Assembly (NCBI RefSeq): GCF_032062175.1
Contig: NZ_DAMBQK010000001.1
Coordinates: 310,001-374,000, forward strand
From: Atlantibacter sp032062175
GTDB taxonomy: Bacteria > Pseudomonadota > Gammaproteobacteria > Enterobacterales > Enterobacteriaceae
DNA: 64,000 bases
Reading direction: 5' to 3'
Part shown: positions 34,508 through 43,349 of the stretch, one piece after another
How the letters are laid out: the number at the start of each line of letters is the position of its first letter
How positions within the stretch are numbered: the stretch's first letter is position 1
Program-made: the position numbers and the translations under genes
Notes under the pieces: generated by a model
What the model was told of the DNA's origin: nothing
The model's input: the letters and a program-made list of their open reading frames with translations, nothing else
Databases searched by the model: none

Positions 34508-35635
34508 ATGCAGTGCGCTCTCTATGATGCCGGGCGCTGTCGCTCCTGCACGTGGATTGAAAAATCCCGGCAGCAACAGCTCCAGGACAAAATGACCGAT
34601 CTCCGCCAGTTGCTCGGCGATCTCCCCGTTGGCCAGTGGTGCGACCCGGTGGCGGGGGAGGAGCGCGAATTTCGCAATAAAGCCAAAATGGTGGTCAGCG
34701 GCAGCGTAGAAAAACCGCTGCTCGGCATTCTGAACCGCGACGGCAGCGCGGTGGATTTAACCGGCTGCCCGCTCTATTCCGACGCGTTTCGCCGGGTGTT
34801 CTCTGTGCTGAAGCCGTTTATCGCCCGCGCTGGCTTAACGCCCTATAACGTGGCGCGTAAGCGCGGCGAACTGAAATACCTGCTGCTGACCGAAAGCACG
34901 CTGGATGGTGGGATGATGCTGCGTTTTGTGCTGCGTTCTGACGCCAAACTTGCCCAGCTTGAAGCGGCGCTGCCGTGGCTGCGGGAGCAGTTGCCACAGC
35001 TCAGGGTGATTTCCGCCAATATCCAGCCGGTGCATATGGCGATTATGGAAGGGGAGCGGGAGAGTGTATTCACCGTGGAGCGCGCGCTGGAAGAAAATTT
35101 CAACGGTGTGCCGCTGTGGATCCGTCCGCAAAGCTTTTTCCAGACCAACCCGCAGGTAGCGAGCCAGCTGTATGCCACTGCCCGCGACTGGGTGCGTGCA
35201 TTGCCGGTGAACCATATGTGGGATCTGTTCTGCGGCGTGGGCGGTTTTGGGTTGCACTGCGCGACGCCGCAGATGCGGCTCACCGGGATTGAGATTGCGC
35301 CTGAAGCCATCGCCAGCGCCACGCAGTCCGCCGCCATGCTGGGCCTGACCGACGTGCATTTTCAGGCGCTGGATTCTACCCGTTTTGCCACTGCCCAGCA
35401 GGATATTCCTGACCTGGTGGTGGTGAACCCGCCGCGGCGCGGGGTTGGCGCTGAGCTGTGCGAGTTTTTGGCGGCGATGGCGCCGGAGACGATTCTTTAT
35501 TCAAGCTGTAATGCGCAGACAATGGCGAAGGATATTCGCATGCTGCCGGGGTATCGGATTGTCAGGACTCAGTTGTTCGATATGTTTCCGCATACCGGGC
35601 ATTATGAGGTGTTGACGCTGTTACAGCGGGGGTAA
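34508..35635 (+). CDS. rlmC: 23S rRNA (uracil-747-C5) methyltransferase RlmC
   Basis: RlmC (RumB) methylates U747 of 23S rRNA. The 375-residue length equals E. coli. The N-terminal iron-sulfur cluster cysteines are C3, C11, C14 (MQCALYDAGRCRSC) plus one in TGCPLY. The SAM-binding fold shows WDLFCGVGGFGLH, and the catalytic cysteine lies in YSSCNAQTMAKD. It is followed directly by a large palindromic intergenic element rather than by a normal terminator. Confidence 0.96.
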   Translation: MQCALYDAGRCRSCTWIEKSRQQQLQDKMTDLRQLLGDLPVGQWCDPVAGEEREFRNKAKMVVSGSVEKPLLGILNRDGSAVDLTGCPLYSDAFRRVFSVLKPFIARAGLTPYNVARKRGELKYLLLTESTLDGGMMLRFVLRSDAKLAQLEAALPWLREQLPQLRVISANIQPVHMAIMEGERESVFTVERALEENFNGVPLWIRPQSFFQTNPQVASQLYATARDWVRALPVNHMWDLFCGVGGFGLHCATPQMRLTGIEIAPEAIASATQSAAMLGLTDVHFQALDSTRFATAQQDIPDLVVVNPPRRGVGAELCEFLAAMAPETILYSSCNAQTMAKDIRMLPGYRIVRTQLFDMFPHTGHYEVLTLLQRG

Positions 35636-35648
35636 AGGGGGGTATATC

Positions 35649-35718
35649 GTGGAATTGTTCCGTTTAGTTTGTTTAGTGGAATTGTTCCGTTTAGTTTGTT
35701 CAGTGGAATTGTTCCGTT
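35649..35718. repeat. 27-bp tandem direct repeat, 2.6 copies
   Basis: A 27-bp unit beginning GTGGAATTGTTCCGTTTAG occurs at 35649-35675 and 35676-35702 (one base differs), with a 16-bp partial copy at 35703-35718. Degenerate inverted copies (CGAACGGAA and CGAACGGATCAATT) lie at 36329-36360 on the other side of the palindromic element, next to the artJ stop. Confidence 0.9.
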
Positions 35719-36358
35719 CGTCTGGGCTTTCGCGTCAGTCTCGGGCGCCGTAGCACGCGAACGGGTTGGGGGCGCTCGCCGCCGCGCCCCCAACACCCCC
35801 GGCTCCCCCGAGCGAAATCGCCGCTTCGCGGTGCCCTCGGCTTATCGCGTCCGGCTCCGGGTCGGGCGCGATGCTACATCCTGTAGCTCGCCCCCTCTGG
35901 CGGCATCCATGCCGCCAGCCCCGGCCTCCCGCGAACGCCTCGGCGATTTCGATGGGGAGGAAAACCCCCGCAATACGTTCAGGTTTTCAATGAAACCAAA
36001 GTGTTGCTGACAGTTTTTAAATAGAACTCACAGCGACAAAGACAGCTTTGTAAAAAATAAAAAACTTAAAGTTGGGGGTGTTGAGTCCGGCATCAAAATC
36101 GCCGAGGCGGAATTGACGAGCCAGGTCAGACCCGCAGGGATGCGGGGCTGAGGTCGAGAGCTACAGGATGTAGCATCACGACCGACCTGAAGCGAGGAGA
36201 TGGAGCCGAGGGCAGCGGCGAAGCCGCCGATGTTGCTGGCCGGGAGCCTGGGGGGTCGGGGACGCGGCGGCGAGCGTCCCTGACACGTTCGCCGTCACTG
36301 GAGCCACATAGATGAACAAAGTCTTGAGCGAACGGAACCCTTCCACCGAACGGATCAA
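35712..36358. repeat. Large imperfect palindromic element filling the rlmC-artJ gap
   Basis: Two arms of about 240 bp are inverted relative to each other around an AT-rich centre (about 35958-36091). Exact or near-exact paired blocks, outside to inside, are TTCCGTTCG (35712-35720)/CGAACGGAA (36329-36337), CGCTCGCCGCCGCG (35773-35786)/its complement (36263-36276), a 19-bp block at 35870-35888/36159-36177 that itself holds GCTACA-TCC-TGTAGC, and GCCTCGGCGATTT (35937-35949)/36095-36107. The element starts just after the rlmC stop and ends at the artJ stop. I see no supported gene in it. It looks like a non-coding mobile or repeated element. Confidence 0.85.
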
Positions 36359-37093
36359 TTACTGTGCCGGGAACCAGTTATCATTAATCTGCTGATAAGT
36401 ACCATCCGCTTTAATCGCCGCCAACGCATCGTTGAATTTCTTCAGCAGCGCCACATTATCCGGGCGCACCGCGATACCCAGCCCCGTACCGAAATACTGC
36501 GGGTCGGTCACTTTCGGCGTCGCCACACCCAGTTGCGGGTTGGTCTTCAGCCACTCGTTCACCACGGCGGTGTCGCCGAACACCCCGTCAATACGGCCAT
36601 TCTTCAGGTCGATAATCGCATTCTGATAGCTGTCATACGCCACGGTCTTCACTTCAGGATGCTTATCCTGCAAGTATTTCTGGTGCGTGGTGCCGTTTTC
36701 CATCCCAATACGCTTGCCTTTCAAATCGTCGAACGATTTGTAAGTATCTTTCTTCGCGATCACCAGCGCGGAGTTAGCGTAGTACGGTTCGGTAAACGCC
36801 ACCTGCTTGCTGCGCTCAGGCGTAATGTCCATACCGGAAATCACCGCGTCGTATTTTTTGAATTTGAGTGACGGGATCAGGCTGTCAAACGCGTGGTTAG
36901 TAAATGTGCATTCCGTCTGCATTTGTTTGCATAACGCTTTGGCGAGATCGATATCGAAACCGACGATCTGGTTATTGGCATCCAGCGATTCAAAAGGCGG
37001 GTAGGTGGCCGAGGAGCCGAAGCTGATTTTCTCTGCCGCGCCCGCAGACATCGCAACCGTAGAGAGGATTGCCGCTAAGAGTAACTTTTTCAT
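36359..37093 (-). CDS. artJ: L-arginine-binding periplasmic protein ArtJ
   Basis: ArtJ is the arginine-specific receptor that feeds the ArtPQM importer. Start MKKLLLAAILSTVAMSAGAA at 37093 gives 244 residues (243 in E. coli), with signal peptide cleavage after AGA. The family 3 fold is evident from FESLDANNQIVGFDIDLAKA, GMDITPERSKQVAFTEPYY and GTTHQKYLQDKHPE. It is separated from artM by 219 bp containing its own ArgR boxes and the artPIQM terminator, so it is an independent unit. Confidence 0.96.
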   Translation of the reverse strand: MKKLLLAAILSTVAMSAGAAEKISFGSSATYPPFESLDANNQIVGFDIDLAKALCKQMQTECTFTNHAFDSLIPSLKFKKYDAVISGMDITPERSKQVAFTEPYYANSALVIAKKDTYKSFDDLKGKRIGMENGTTHQKYLQDKHPEVKTVAYDSYQNAIIDLKNGRIDGVFGDTAVVNEWLKTNPQLGVATPKVTDPQYFGTGLGIAVRPDNVALLKKFNDALAAIKADGTYQQINDNWFPAQ

Positions 37094-37164
37094 TGTAGAG
37101 CTCCCGTCTGTCAATTTTTTATTCTGGATCACCGTTTACCCGGCGTGAATACACCATGCCAGTA

Positions 37165-37203
37165 AATGAATTTATATGCAATAAAAATGTATAATTATAT
37201 TTT
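37165..37203 (-). promoter_or_regulatory. Tandem ArgR (ARG) boxes upstream of artJ
   Basis: Two dyads match the ARG-box core TGAAT-N4-ATTCA: TGAATTTATATGCA (37167-37180) and TGTATAATTATATT (37188-37201). They are 21 bp apart from core to core, the spacing of two 18-bp boxes separated by 3 bp that the ArgR hexamer requires. They lie about 70-110 bp upstream of the artJ start. Confidence 0.8.
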
Positions 37204-37274
37204 AACGGTAAGTGGAGAGTCGTTCTGGAAAGATAAAACGGTGAGGAAAATGCAGAAGAGAATCGTCCATAAAT

Positions 37275-37301
37275 CGGCCCGGGACAGGGTGTCTCGGGCC
37301 G
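37275..37301 (-). terminator. Hairpin terminator after artM
   Basis: The 12-pair stem (one G-T pair) runs from CGGCCCGGGACA at 37275-37286 to TGTCTCGGGCCG at 37290-37301, with a GGG loop. It lies 11 bases past the artM stop. The T-tract is poor, so efficiency is uncertain. Confidence 0.6.
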
Positions 37302-37312
37302 GGTAAACGGCA

Positions 37313-37981
37313 TCAGTTACGGCGTTCAAACGCCAGCGCGCGGCGTTCAATCAAACGCATCATTAAGGTCAACAATCCGTTAACGATCAGGTAGATAAGA
37401 CCCGCTGCGCCAAATACCATCACATCGTAGGTTCTGCCGTACAGCAGCTGGCCGTGACCCATCACTTCCATCAGGGTGATGGTGTAGGCCAGCGAGGTAC
37501 TTTTGAACACCAGCACCACTTCGTTGGAGTAGGACGACAGGGCGCGCTTAAATGCATAAGGAAGCAAAATCGCCAGGGTGTCTTTTTTGCTCATGCCCAG
37601 CGACTGGCAGGACTGCCATTGCCCTTCCGGGATGGCGCGGATCGCCCCGTAAAACAGCAGCGTAGTATACGCCGCCGAGTTAAGCGACAGCGCCAGCAGG
37701 GCGCACAGCCACGGCTCAGACAGCAGATGCCACAGCCCCGGATATTCCTGGAGCGTCGGGAACTGCCCCGGCCCGTAGTAAATCAGGAAGATCTGCACCA
37801 GCAGCGGCGTGCCGGTAAACAGCGTAATGTAACCGCGCACCACCCACGACAGCACCGGGGTTTTCAGGGTCAGCACCACGGTGAACAGCAGCGCCAGGAT
37901 CAGCGCCACAATCAATGACGCCACGGTGAGCGTCAGGCTGGTTTGCAGGCCTTTGAGGAGTTCGGGTAAATATTCCAGCAT
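37313..37981 (-). CDS. artM: Arginine ABC importer permease ArtM
   Basis: This inner-membrane permease has 222 residues, as in E. coli. It starts MLEYLPELLKGLQTSLTLTVAS and has about five helices. The amino-acid permease loop is IRAIPEGQWQSCQSLGMSKKDTL. It is the last gene of artPIQM and overlaps the artQ stop by one base. Confidence 0.96.
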   Translation of the reverse strand: MLEYLPELLKGLQTSLTLTVASLIVALILALLFTVVLTLKTPVLSWVVRGYITLFTGTPLLVQIFLIYYGPGQFPTLQEYPGLWHLLSEPWLCALLALSLNSAAYTTLLFYGAIRAIPEGQWQSCQSLGMSKKDTLAILLPYAFKRALSSYSNEVVLVFKSTSLAYTITLMEVMGHGQLLYGRTYDVMVFGAAGLIYLIVNGLLTLMMRLIERRALAFERRN

Positions 37982-38697
37982 CAGCCTGGTCTCCGCTCAA
38001 AGCGCGTAGCGCGCCGATCGATCTGTTTCAGGATGTACTGGCTGATAAGCGTAATCACTAAATAAATCGCCGCCGCCACGATATACCAGGTAAACGGCTC
38101 CTGGGTGCGGGTGGCAATGCTTTTGGTTTGCAGCATTAAATCGTTCACGCTAATTAACGACACCAGCGCGGTGTCTTTGAGCAGCACCAGCCACTGATTG
38201 CCAAGACCGGGCAGCGCATGGCGCCACATTTGCGGCATCACCAGCCGGAAGAAAATCGCGACCTTTGACAAACCCAACGCCTGGCCGGATTCCCACTGGC
38301 CCACCGGCACTGCTTTTAGCGCGCCGCGCAGCGTTTGCGAGGCATAGGCGGCATAGAGCAGCGACAGGGCAATGACGCCGCACAGGAACGGGCTGACGTC
38401 GAAGTTTTCAATCTGCATCTGCACCGGGATTTGGGCAAAACCGAGATTCAGGGTGAAGCCATCGGAAAGCAGAAGCAGCAGCTGTGACGAGCCAAAATAG
38501 ATAAACAGCACCACCAGAATTTCCGGCAGCCCACGGAACATCGTGACCAGGCCGGTGGCGATCCAGGCAAAAGGCCGCCATTTAGCGGACTCCCAAACCG
38601 CGAAGATCATCGCCAGCACCAGGCCAATGATCAGCGCGCAAACGGCAAGGCCGACGGTCATCCCGGCGGCGCTTGCTAAAGGAAACATTTCGTTCAT
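37981..38697 (-). CDS. artQ: Arginine ABC importer permease ArtQ
   Basis: The partner permease has 238 residues, the E. coli length. Its HisM/GlnP-type loop reads LKAVPVGQWESGQALGLSKVAIF. It lies seven bases after artI and pairs with ArtM to form the channel for arginine delivered by ArtJ or ArtI. Confidence 0.96.
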   Translation of the reverse strand: MNEMFPLASAAGMTVGLAVCALIIGLVLAMIFAVWESAKWRPFAWIATGLVTMFRGLPEILVVLFIYFGSSQLLLLLSDGFTLNLGFAQIPVQMQIENFDVSPFLCGVIALSLLYAAYASQTLRGALKAVPVGQWESGQALGLSKVAIFFRLVMPQMWRHALPGLGNQWLVLLKDTALVSLISVNDLMLQTKSIATRTQEPFTWYIVAAAIYLVITLISQYILKQIDRRATRFERRPG

Positions 38698-38704
38698 TCA
38701 GCTA

Positions 38705-39436
38705 TTACTTCTGGAACCATTTGCTATAGATAGTTTCGTAGGTGCCGTCTTTCTTCACTTTCTCCAGCGCGGTGTTGAATTTCTGCTGGAGTTCGGTGTT
38801 GCCCTGACGAACCGCGATGCCCAGGCCGGTGCCGAAGTAATCTTTATCGGTGACTTTATCGCCGACGGCAGCCAGTTTATCGTTGCTTTTCAACCACTCG
38901 GTTACCACGGCGGTGTCGCCGAATACCGCGTCAATACGGCCATTTTGCAGATCCAGCTTGGCATTCTGGTAGCTGTCGTACGGTACGGTGGTGATTTCCG
39001 GATGCTTATCGTTAATGAATTTCTGGTGGGTGGTGCCGTTCTGGACGCCCACTTTTTTGCCTTTCAGCTGATCGATGCTGGCGACTTTACCCTGCTGGCC
39101 CACGAACAGCGCGGAGTTGTCGTAGTAAGCATTGGTGAACAGCACCTGTTTTTCACGCTCAGGAGTGATATCCATCCCTGCCATCACCGCGTCGAAACGG
39201 CGGAATTTCAGGCTGGGGATCAGGCTGTCGAACGCCTGATTGGTGAAAGTACAGGTGGCGTCGATCTCTTTACACAGCGCATTGGCTAAATCCACGTCAA
39301 AACCGACGATCTCGTTTTTGTCGTTCATGGATTCAAACGGAGGGTAGGAGGCTTCCGTGGCAAAACGAATGGTCTGCGCCGCCGCGGCGGACAGGCTCAT
39401 GCTGGCAAGCAGCGTGGCAATCAGTACTTTTTTCAT
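38705..39436 (-). CDS. artI: Periplasmic amino-acid-binding protein ArtI
   Basis: This receptor is a close paralogue of ArtJ, within the same operon as the permeases. Start MKKVLIATLLASMSLSAAAA at 39436 gives 243 residues, as in E. coli; ATG 39442 is also possible. Cleavage is expected after AAA at about residue 19. GFDVDLANALCKEIDATCTF and GMDITPEREKQVLFT are conserved. Its ligand is less certain than that of ArtJ. Confidence 0.95.
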   Translation of the reverse strand: MKKVLIATLLASMSLSAAAAQTIRFATEASYPPFESMNDKNEIVGFDVDLANALCKEIDATCTFTNQAFDSLIPSLKFRRFDAVMAGMDITPEREKQVLFTNAYYDNSALFVGQQGKVASIDQLKGKKVGVQNGTTHQKFINDKHPEITTVPYDSYQNAKLDLQNGRIDAVFGDTAVVTEWLKSNDKLAAVGDKVTDKDYFGTGLGIAVRQGNTELQQKFNTALEKVKKDGTYETIYSKWFQK

Positions 39437-39456
39437 TGTCATTGTCCCGATCAACA

Positions 39457-40185
39457 TCAGTGAGATAAGTAGTATTTAAACGCGTCGGTCTGCGGGTGAG
39501 TAAAGCAACGCGCATCCCCTTGCTCGATGATATGGCCGTTTTCCATATACACCACGCGGCTCGCGGTTTTGCGCGCCACTTCGACTTCATGGGTAACGAT
39601 AACCTGTGTGATGCCGGTTTGCGAAAGTTCGCGGATGATGCTGACGATTTGCGCGGTAATTTCCGGGTCCAGCGCCGCTGTCGGTTCGTCGAACAGCAGG
39701 ATCTGCGGCTCCATCATCAGGGCGCGGGCAATGGCCACGCGCTGCTGTTGGCCGCCGGAAAGGTGCAGGGGATAGCGATCCACATACGGCGTTAAGCGCA
39801 GGCGCTCCAGCAGTTTGTCGGCGCGGGCGCGGGCTTCTGCTTTGCTAAGGCCCAATACGCGGCACGGCGCTTCAATCAGGTTTTGCAGCACCGTCAAATG
39901 GGGCCACAGATTGTACTGTTGAAAGACCATGCCCACGTTCTGGCGCAGTTCACGAATTGCGTTATCATCCGGCGTTTTGACGAAGTCAAAATGGTTACCG
40001 GCGATAGTGAGCTGCCCGGAGCGCGGCATCTCAAGCAGGTTGAGTACGCGCAGCAGCGAACTTTTTCCCGCGCCGCTTGGACCAAGCAGCACCAGCGTTT
40101 CGCCCTGAGGGCAATTTAGGGTGATGTCAAACAGCGCCTGATGTGCGCCGTAGAAGCAATTAATGCCGTTTAGTTGAATACTCAT
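39457..40185 (-). CDS. artP: Arginine ABC importer ATPase ArtP
   Basis: This ATPase has 242 residues, as in E. coli. Walker A is GPSGAGKS (35-42), the signature is LSGGQQQR and Walker B is ILLFDEPTAALDPE. It is the first gene of artPIQM. ArgR-like dyads lie just upstream of its start. Confidence 0.96.
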   Translation of the reverse strand: MSIQLNGINCFYGAHQALFDITLNCPQGETLVLLGPSGAGKSSLLRVLNLLEMPRSGQLTIAGNHFDFVKTPDDNAIRELRQNVGMVFQQYNLWPHLTVLQNLIEAPCRVLGLSKAEARARADKLLERLRLTPYVDRYPLHLSGGQQQRVAIARALMMEPQILLFDEPTAALDPEITAQIVSIIRELSQTGITQVIVTHEVEVARKTASRVVYMENGHIIEQGDARCFTHPQTDAFKYYLSH

Positions 40186-40193
40186 GCGAAACT

Positions 40194-40247
40194 GTTGAAT
40201 AGCAATTGAGACCGCGAATAGTAACGTTAGCAGAATAGTTATGCAAT
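40194..40247 (-). promoter_or_regulatory. Candidate ArgR boxes upstream of artP
   Basis: TGAATAGCAATTGA (40196-40209) and AGAATAGTTATGCA (40232-40245) each resemble the ARG-box core TGAAT-N4-ATTCA. Their spacing of 36 bp is not the standard 21 bp, and the intervening CGAATAGTAACGTT is a third weak match. Support is weaker than at artJ. Confidence 0.5.
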
Positions 40248-40400
40248 ATTTGTGGGTTAAAACTTAAAAATATCCCCTGTTGCGCCTTAAACTTAGCACA
40301 AAATAACGGGGCAGGAGGGAGGCGAGAATAAAAATCCAGTTTATGCAGTAAAGTCAGACTATTTTCGAACCCGCCATTCCCATCCCGCTGGCAGCGCCGG

Positions 40401-40937
40401 TTAGCTGCGCAGATCGTCTTCAACCGACTGGCGCAACGTGCCTGCCGGGGCGTGGACCGAGCCGCCAAGATAGCGCACATCGTCTACCGCCCAGCACTGG
40501 CCTTCGCGGATCATCAGCACTTCATCCTGCCAACGCTCGCTACCCTGGTTTAACGCCACACGTAGCGGAATATTTCGTGCATCAGTATTCGGGATGGTGG
40601 AAGCGCTCGATACGCTGGCCTGGGAGGGTGCCGTGGTGCGGCTGGAGAAAATATCGCTGCGCAGGAAAGTGTTATTGGCGCTATCGGTGCTGGCTTTTTG
40701 CAGTTCCGCGTACAGATCGTCACTCAGATACGGACGCAGCGCGCCGAGAGTGCGGGTTCCGGCAGTGGGATTTGCGATGCGATAGTCATAGAATTTTTGC
40801 GCGACGCTGTCCGGGCCGCCTTCAACGCAGGGGCCGCTGCGGGTGCCGATATCCTTAAATGCCGTGGTCGAGTCGGTGGCGCAGGCGCTGAGTAACAGCG
40901 CGCAGGGCAAAACAAGAGTCAAAGCTAATGGGCGCAT
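40401..40937 (-). CDS. ybjP: Putative lipoprotein YbjP
   Basis: This 178-residue protein (171 in E. coli) has a lipoprotein signal: TLVLPCALLLSAC, with lipobox LSAC and lipidated Cys19. Conserved mature segments are GPCVEGGPDSVAQKFYDYRI, ALRPYLSDDLY, ASTIPNTDARNIPLRV and QDEVLMIREGQCWAVDDVRYLGGSVHA. AAGGAA precedes the ATG. Structural studies in E. coli link YbjP with TolC; this cannot be tested here. Confidence 0.92.
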   Translation of the reverse strand: MRPLALTLVLPCALLLSACATDSTTAFKDIGTRSGPCVEGGPDSVAQKFYDYRIANPTAGTRTLGALRPYLSDDLYAELQKASTDSANNTFLRSDIFSSRTTAPSQASVSSASTIPNTDARNIPLRVALNQGSERWQDEVLMIREGQCWAVDDVRYLGGSVHAPAGTLRQSVEDDLRS

Positions 40938-41104
40938 TTTATTTCCTTATCTTCTCTGAAGGACTACGGTATTTGTCAGAGCATTGCTTAGGTTGAGCCC
41001 GCAATGCCGGAGCACCAGCGGGCTTCAGGTAAGCATAGCGTATCGATTCATACCCGTGTCTGATAATCTGTGCTAACGCATTGATAGCCAAAGAAGGAGC
41101 GATT

Positions 41105-41428
41105 ATGCAATTTTCCACTACCCCAAATCTTGAAGGGCACACCATTGTCGAGTACTGCGGCGTGGTGACCGGCGAGGCAATCCTCGGGGCCAATATCTTC
41201 CGCGATTTTTTCGCGGGCATCCGCGACATCGTCGGTGGGCGTTCCGGCTCCTATGAAAAAGAGCTGCGTAAAGCCCGGGAAATCGCCTTTCGCGAGCTGG
41301 AAGAGCAGGCCCGGGGGTTAGGGGCCGACGCGGTGATCGGCATTGATATCGATTATGAAACCGTCGGCAAAGACAGCAGCATGCTGATGGTCAGCGTCAC
41401 CGGAACGGCGGTGAAAACCCGTCGATGA
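41105..41428 (+). CDS. ybjQ: UPF0145/YbjQ-family protein
   Basis: This 107-residue protein has the E. coli length. ATG 41105 is preceded by AAGGAG. The heavy-metal-binding YbjQ fold is recognisable from YCGVVTGEAILGANIFRDFFAGI, YEKELRKAREIA and LGADAVIGIDIDYE; it is thought to form pentamers. Its role is unknown. It overlaps amiD by four bases (ATGA). Confidence 0.93.
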   Translation: MQFSTTPNLEGHTIVEYCGVVTGEAILGANIFRDFFAGIRDIVGGRSGSYEKELRKAREIAFRELEEQARGLGADAVIGIDIDYETVGKDSSMLMVSVTGTAVKTRR

Positions 41429-42255
41429 GCATGCGCGGTTTACTGCTCTTGCTGGCCGCGCTATTGGCGGGCTGTGCGGGTGAAAAGGGGATTGTTGACC
41501 GGGGTGATTACCAGGTGGATTTACGTCGCCCGGCCCAGGCGGCATACTCGCGCATCAAAGTGCTGGTGATCCACTACACTGCCGACGATTTTGACAGCTC
41601 CCTCGCTACACTGACCGATCGCAACGTCAGCGCCCATTATCTGGTGCCGGATAACCCGCCGGTGCGCAACGGTAAACCGGTGATCTGGCAACTGGTGCCG
41701 GAACAGGAGCTGGCGTGGCATGCGGGCATCAGCTACTGGCGCGGCACCAACCGGATTAACGATACCTCGATTGGCATCGAGCTGGAAAACCACGGCTGGC
41801 GGCTGCAGGGCGGGCAAAAGCAGTTCTCCCCGTTTAACCCGGTGCAAATCGAGGTGCTGGCGAAACTGGCGCGGGATATCATTAATAGTTACAACATACT
41901 ACCGGTGAACGTGGTCGCGCATTCCGACATCGCGCCCCAGCGCAAAGACGATCCCGGCCCGCTGTTTCCGTGGGCAGAACTGGCGAAGCAGGGTATCGGC
42001 GCATGGCCCGATCCGACGCGGGTGAATTTTTGGCTAATGGGCAGAAATCCGTATCAACCGGTGGACAGCGGCGACCTGCTGGCGCTGCTGGCTCAATACG
42101 GTTATGAAGTGACGCCGAAGATGACGCCCGCCCAGCAAAAACGGGTGATTGAGGCCTTTCAGATGCATTTCCGGCCCGCGCGCTATGACGGCGTGGCCGA
42201 TGCAGAAACCCAGGCCATCGCCCAGGCGTTACTGGAAAAATACGGACGGAGTTAA
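41425..42255 (+). CDS. amiD: N-acetylmuramoyl-L-alanine amidase AmiD
   Basis: AmiD is a zinc amidase anchored in the outer membrane that cleaves amide bonds of peptidoglycan and anhydro-muropeptides. The product has 276 residues, as in E. coli. The lipobox is LLAGC, with lipidated Cys17. The amidase_2 domain shows VIHYTADD with zinc ligand His50, IGIELENHG and VAHSDIAPQRKDDPG. A C-terminal peptidoglycan-binding domain follows. Its start overlaps ybjQ, and its stop overlaps that of ybjS (TTAA 42252-42255). Confidence 0.95.
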   Translation: MSMRGLLLLLAALLAGCAGEKGIVDRGDYQVDLRRPAQAAYSRIKVLVIHYTADDFDSSLATLTDRNVSAHYLVPDNPPVRNGKPVIWQLVPEQELAWHAGISYWRGTNRINDTSIGIELENHGWRLQGGQKQFSPFNPVQIEVLAKLARDIINSYNILPVNVVAHSDIAPQRKDDPGPLFPWAELAKQGIGAWPDPTRVNFWLMGRNPYQPVDSGDLLALLAQYGYEVTPKMTPAQQKRVIEAFQMHFRPARYDGVADAETQAIAQALLEKYGRS

Positions 42256-43262
42256 CGCAGCGTACCGTGATCCTTCAGCCACAGCGCGGTACGGCTGATC
42301 CCTTCATCCAGGCTGACGAGGGGCTGGTAACCCAGCTCGTTTTCGGCGCGGGTAATATCCAGCGTAAAGTCGAAATTGAGCTTGGAAACACCGTAATGGG
42401 TGAGGGCAGGCTCTTTTTCCGACTTGTTGCCCATGCGCTCCAGGCTGCGGGCAATGATATCCAACATCGGATACGGCACTGAACGTATGCGGCAGCGAAT
42501 GCCCAGTTCGGCAATCAATTGCTCAACGATCTGGCGCAGCGGGCGCGCCTCGCCGTTAGTGATGTTAAACGCGCGCCCGGACGGCAACGCATCGCAGCTG
42601 GCGGAACTGGCCAGCCACATCGCATGGACTGCGTTCTCGTGATAAGTCATATCTACCAGCGCCTCCCCGCCGCGCGGCAGTAAAATGCTGCCGTAGTGGC
42701 GCATCATCTGCACCAGACGCGGGAAAAACACTTTATCGTGCGGCCCGAACAGGCTTTGCGGACGCAAAATGGTAAACCGGGTATTGGGGTTGGCTTGCGC
42801 CAGCAGTTGAATGACCTCTTCCGCTGCCGCTTTACTGCGGGCGAACTCATTGGCGAAGCGCGCCGGGCGGAACTCTTCGTTGATATCGCGATGATGGTGA
42901 TAATCGAAATAGAGCGATGGCGAGGAGATATGCACTACATTGCGCACGCCCCAGGCAACCGCCCATTCGCCGAGACGACGGGTGGCGCGCACGTTAGCCA
43001 TATCAAATGCCTGCTGGGTGCCCCACGGCGAGGTAAAGCCGGAGCAGTGCCACAGCGTATCGATACCCGTCAGCATCTGTTTGGCCTGGGAGGAAACCAG
43101 TTCGGTTAAATCGGCGTGGATAAATTCCGCGCCCATTTTTTGCAGCAGCTTGCCCATGGCCTCGTTGCGCCCGGTGGCCCGGACGCTTACCCCTTTCTGG
43201 CGTAAATACTCGACCGCGTTTCGGCCTAAACCGCTGGTGGCGCCCGTGACCAGTACCTTCAT
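42252..43262 (-). CDS. ybjS: NAD(P)-binding SDR-family protein YbjS
   Basis: This extended short-chain dehydrogenase-like protein has 336 residues (337 in E. coli). The Rossmann motif is GATSGLG (7-13), and the catalytic-type YxxxK region lies around the SPSLYFDYHH and FARSKAAAEEV segments. Substrate is unknown. It is the last gene of the poxB-ltaE-ybjT-ybjS run. Confidence 0.9.
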   Translation of the reverse strand: MKVLVTGATSGLGRNAVEYLRQKGVSVRATGRNEAMGKLLQKMGAEFIHADLTELVSSQAKQMLTGIDTLWHCSGFTSPWGTQQAFDMANVRATRRLGEWAVAWGVRNVVHISSPSLYFDYHHHRDINEEFRPARFANEFARSKAAAEEVIQLLAQANPNTRFTILRPQSLFGPHDKVFFPRLVQMMRHYGSILLPRGGEALVDMTYHENAVHAMWLASSASCDALPSGRAFNITNGEARPLRQIVEQLIAELGIRCRIRSVPYPMLDIIARSLERMGNKSEKEPALTHYGVSKLNFDFTLDITRAENELGYQPLVSLDEGISRTALWLKDHGTLR

Positions 43263-43349
43263 TGCTGCCCGCTCTGTAAGAGAAAATAACGCCGCGCATT
43301 CTTTCGTGAAATCAACGGCTATGCAATCAGAATAGCGAAAGATTCAGAG

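Noticed and set aside
35649..35718. Possible CRISPR array
   Set aside because: Repeats are directly abutting with no spacers and only 2.6 copies; no cas genes are present.
36176..36358. A 60-codon minus-strand frame and a 113-codon plus-strand frame (35669-36010) in the palindromic element
   Set aside because: They lie in complementary arms, lack ribosome-binding sites and show biased low-complexity composition; they are by-products of the repeat.
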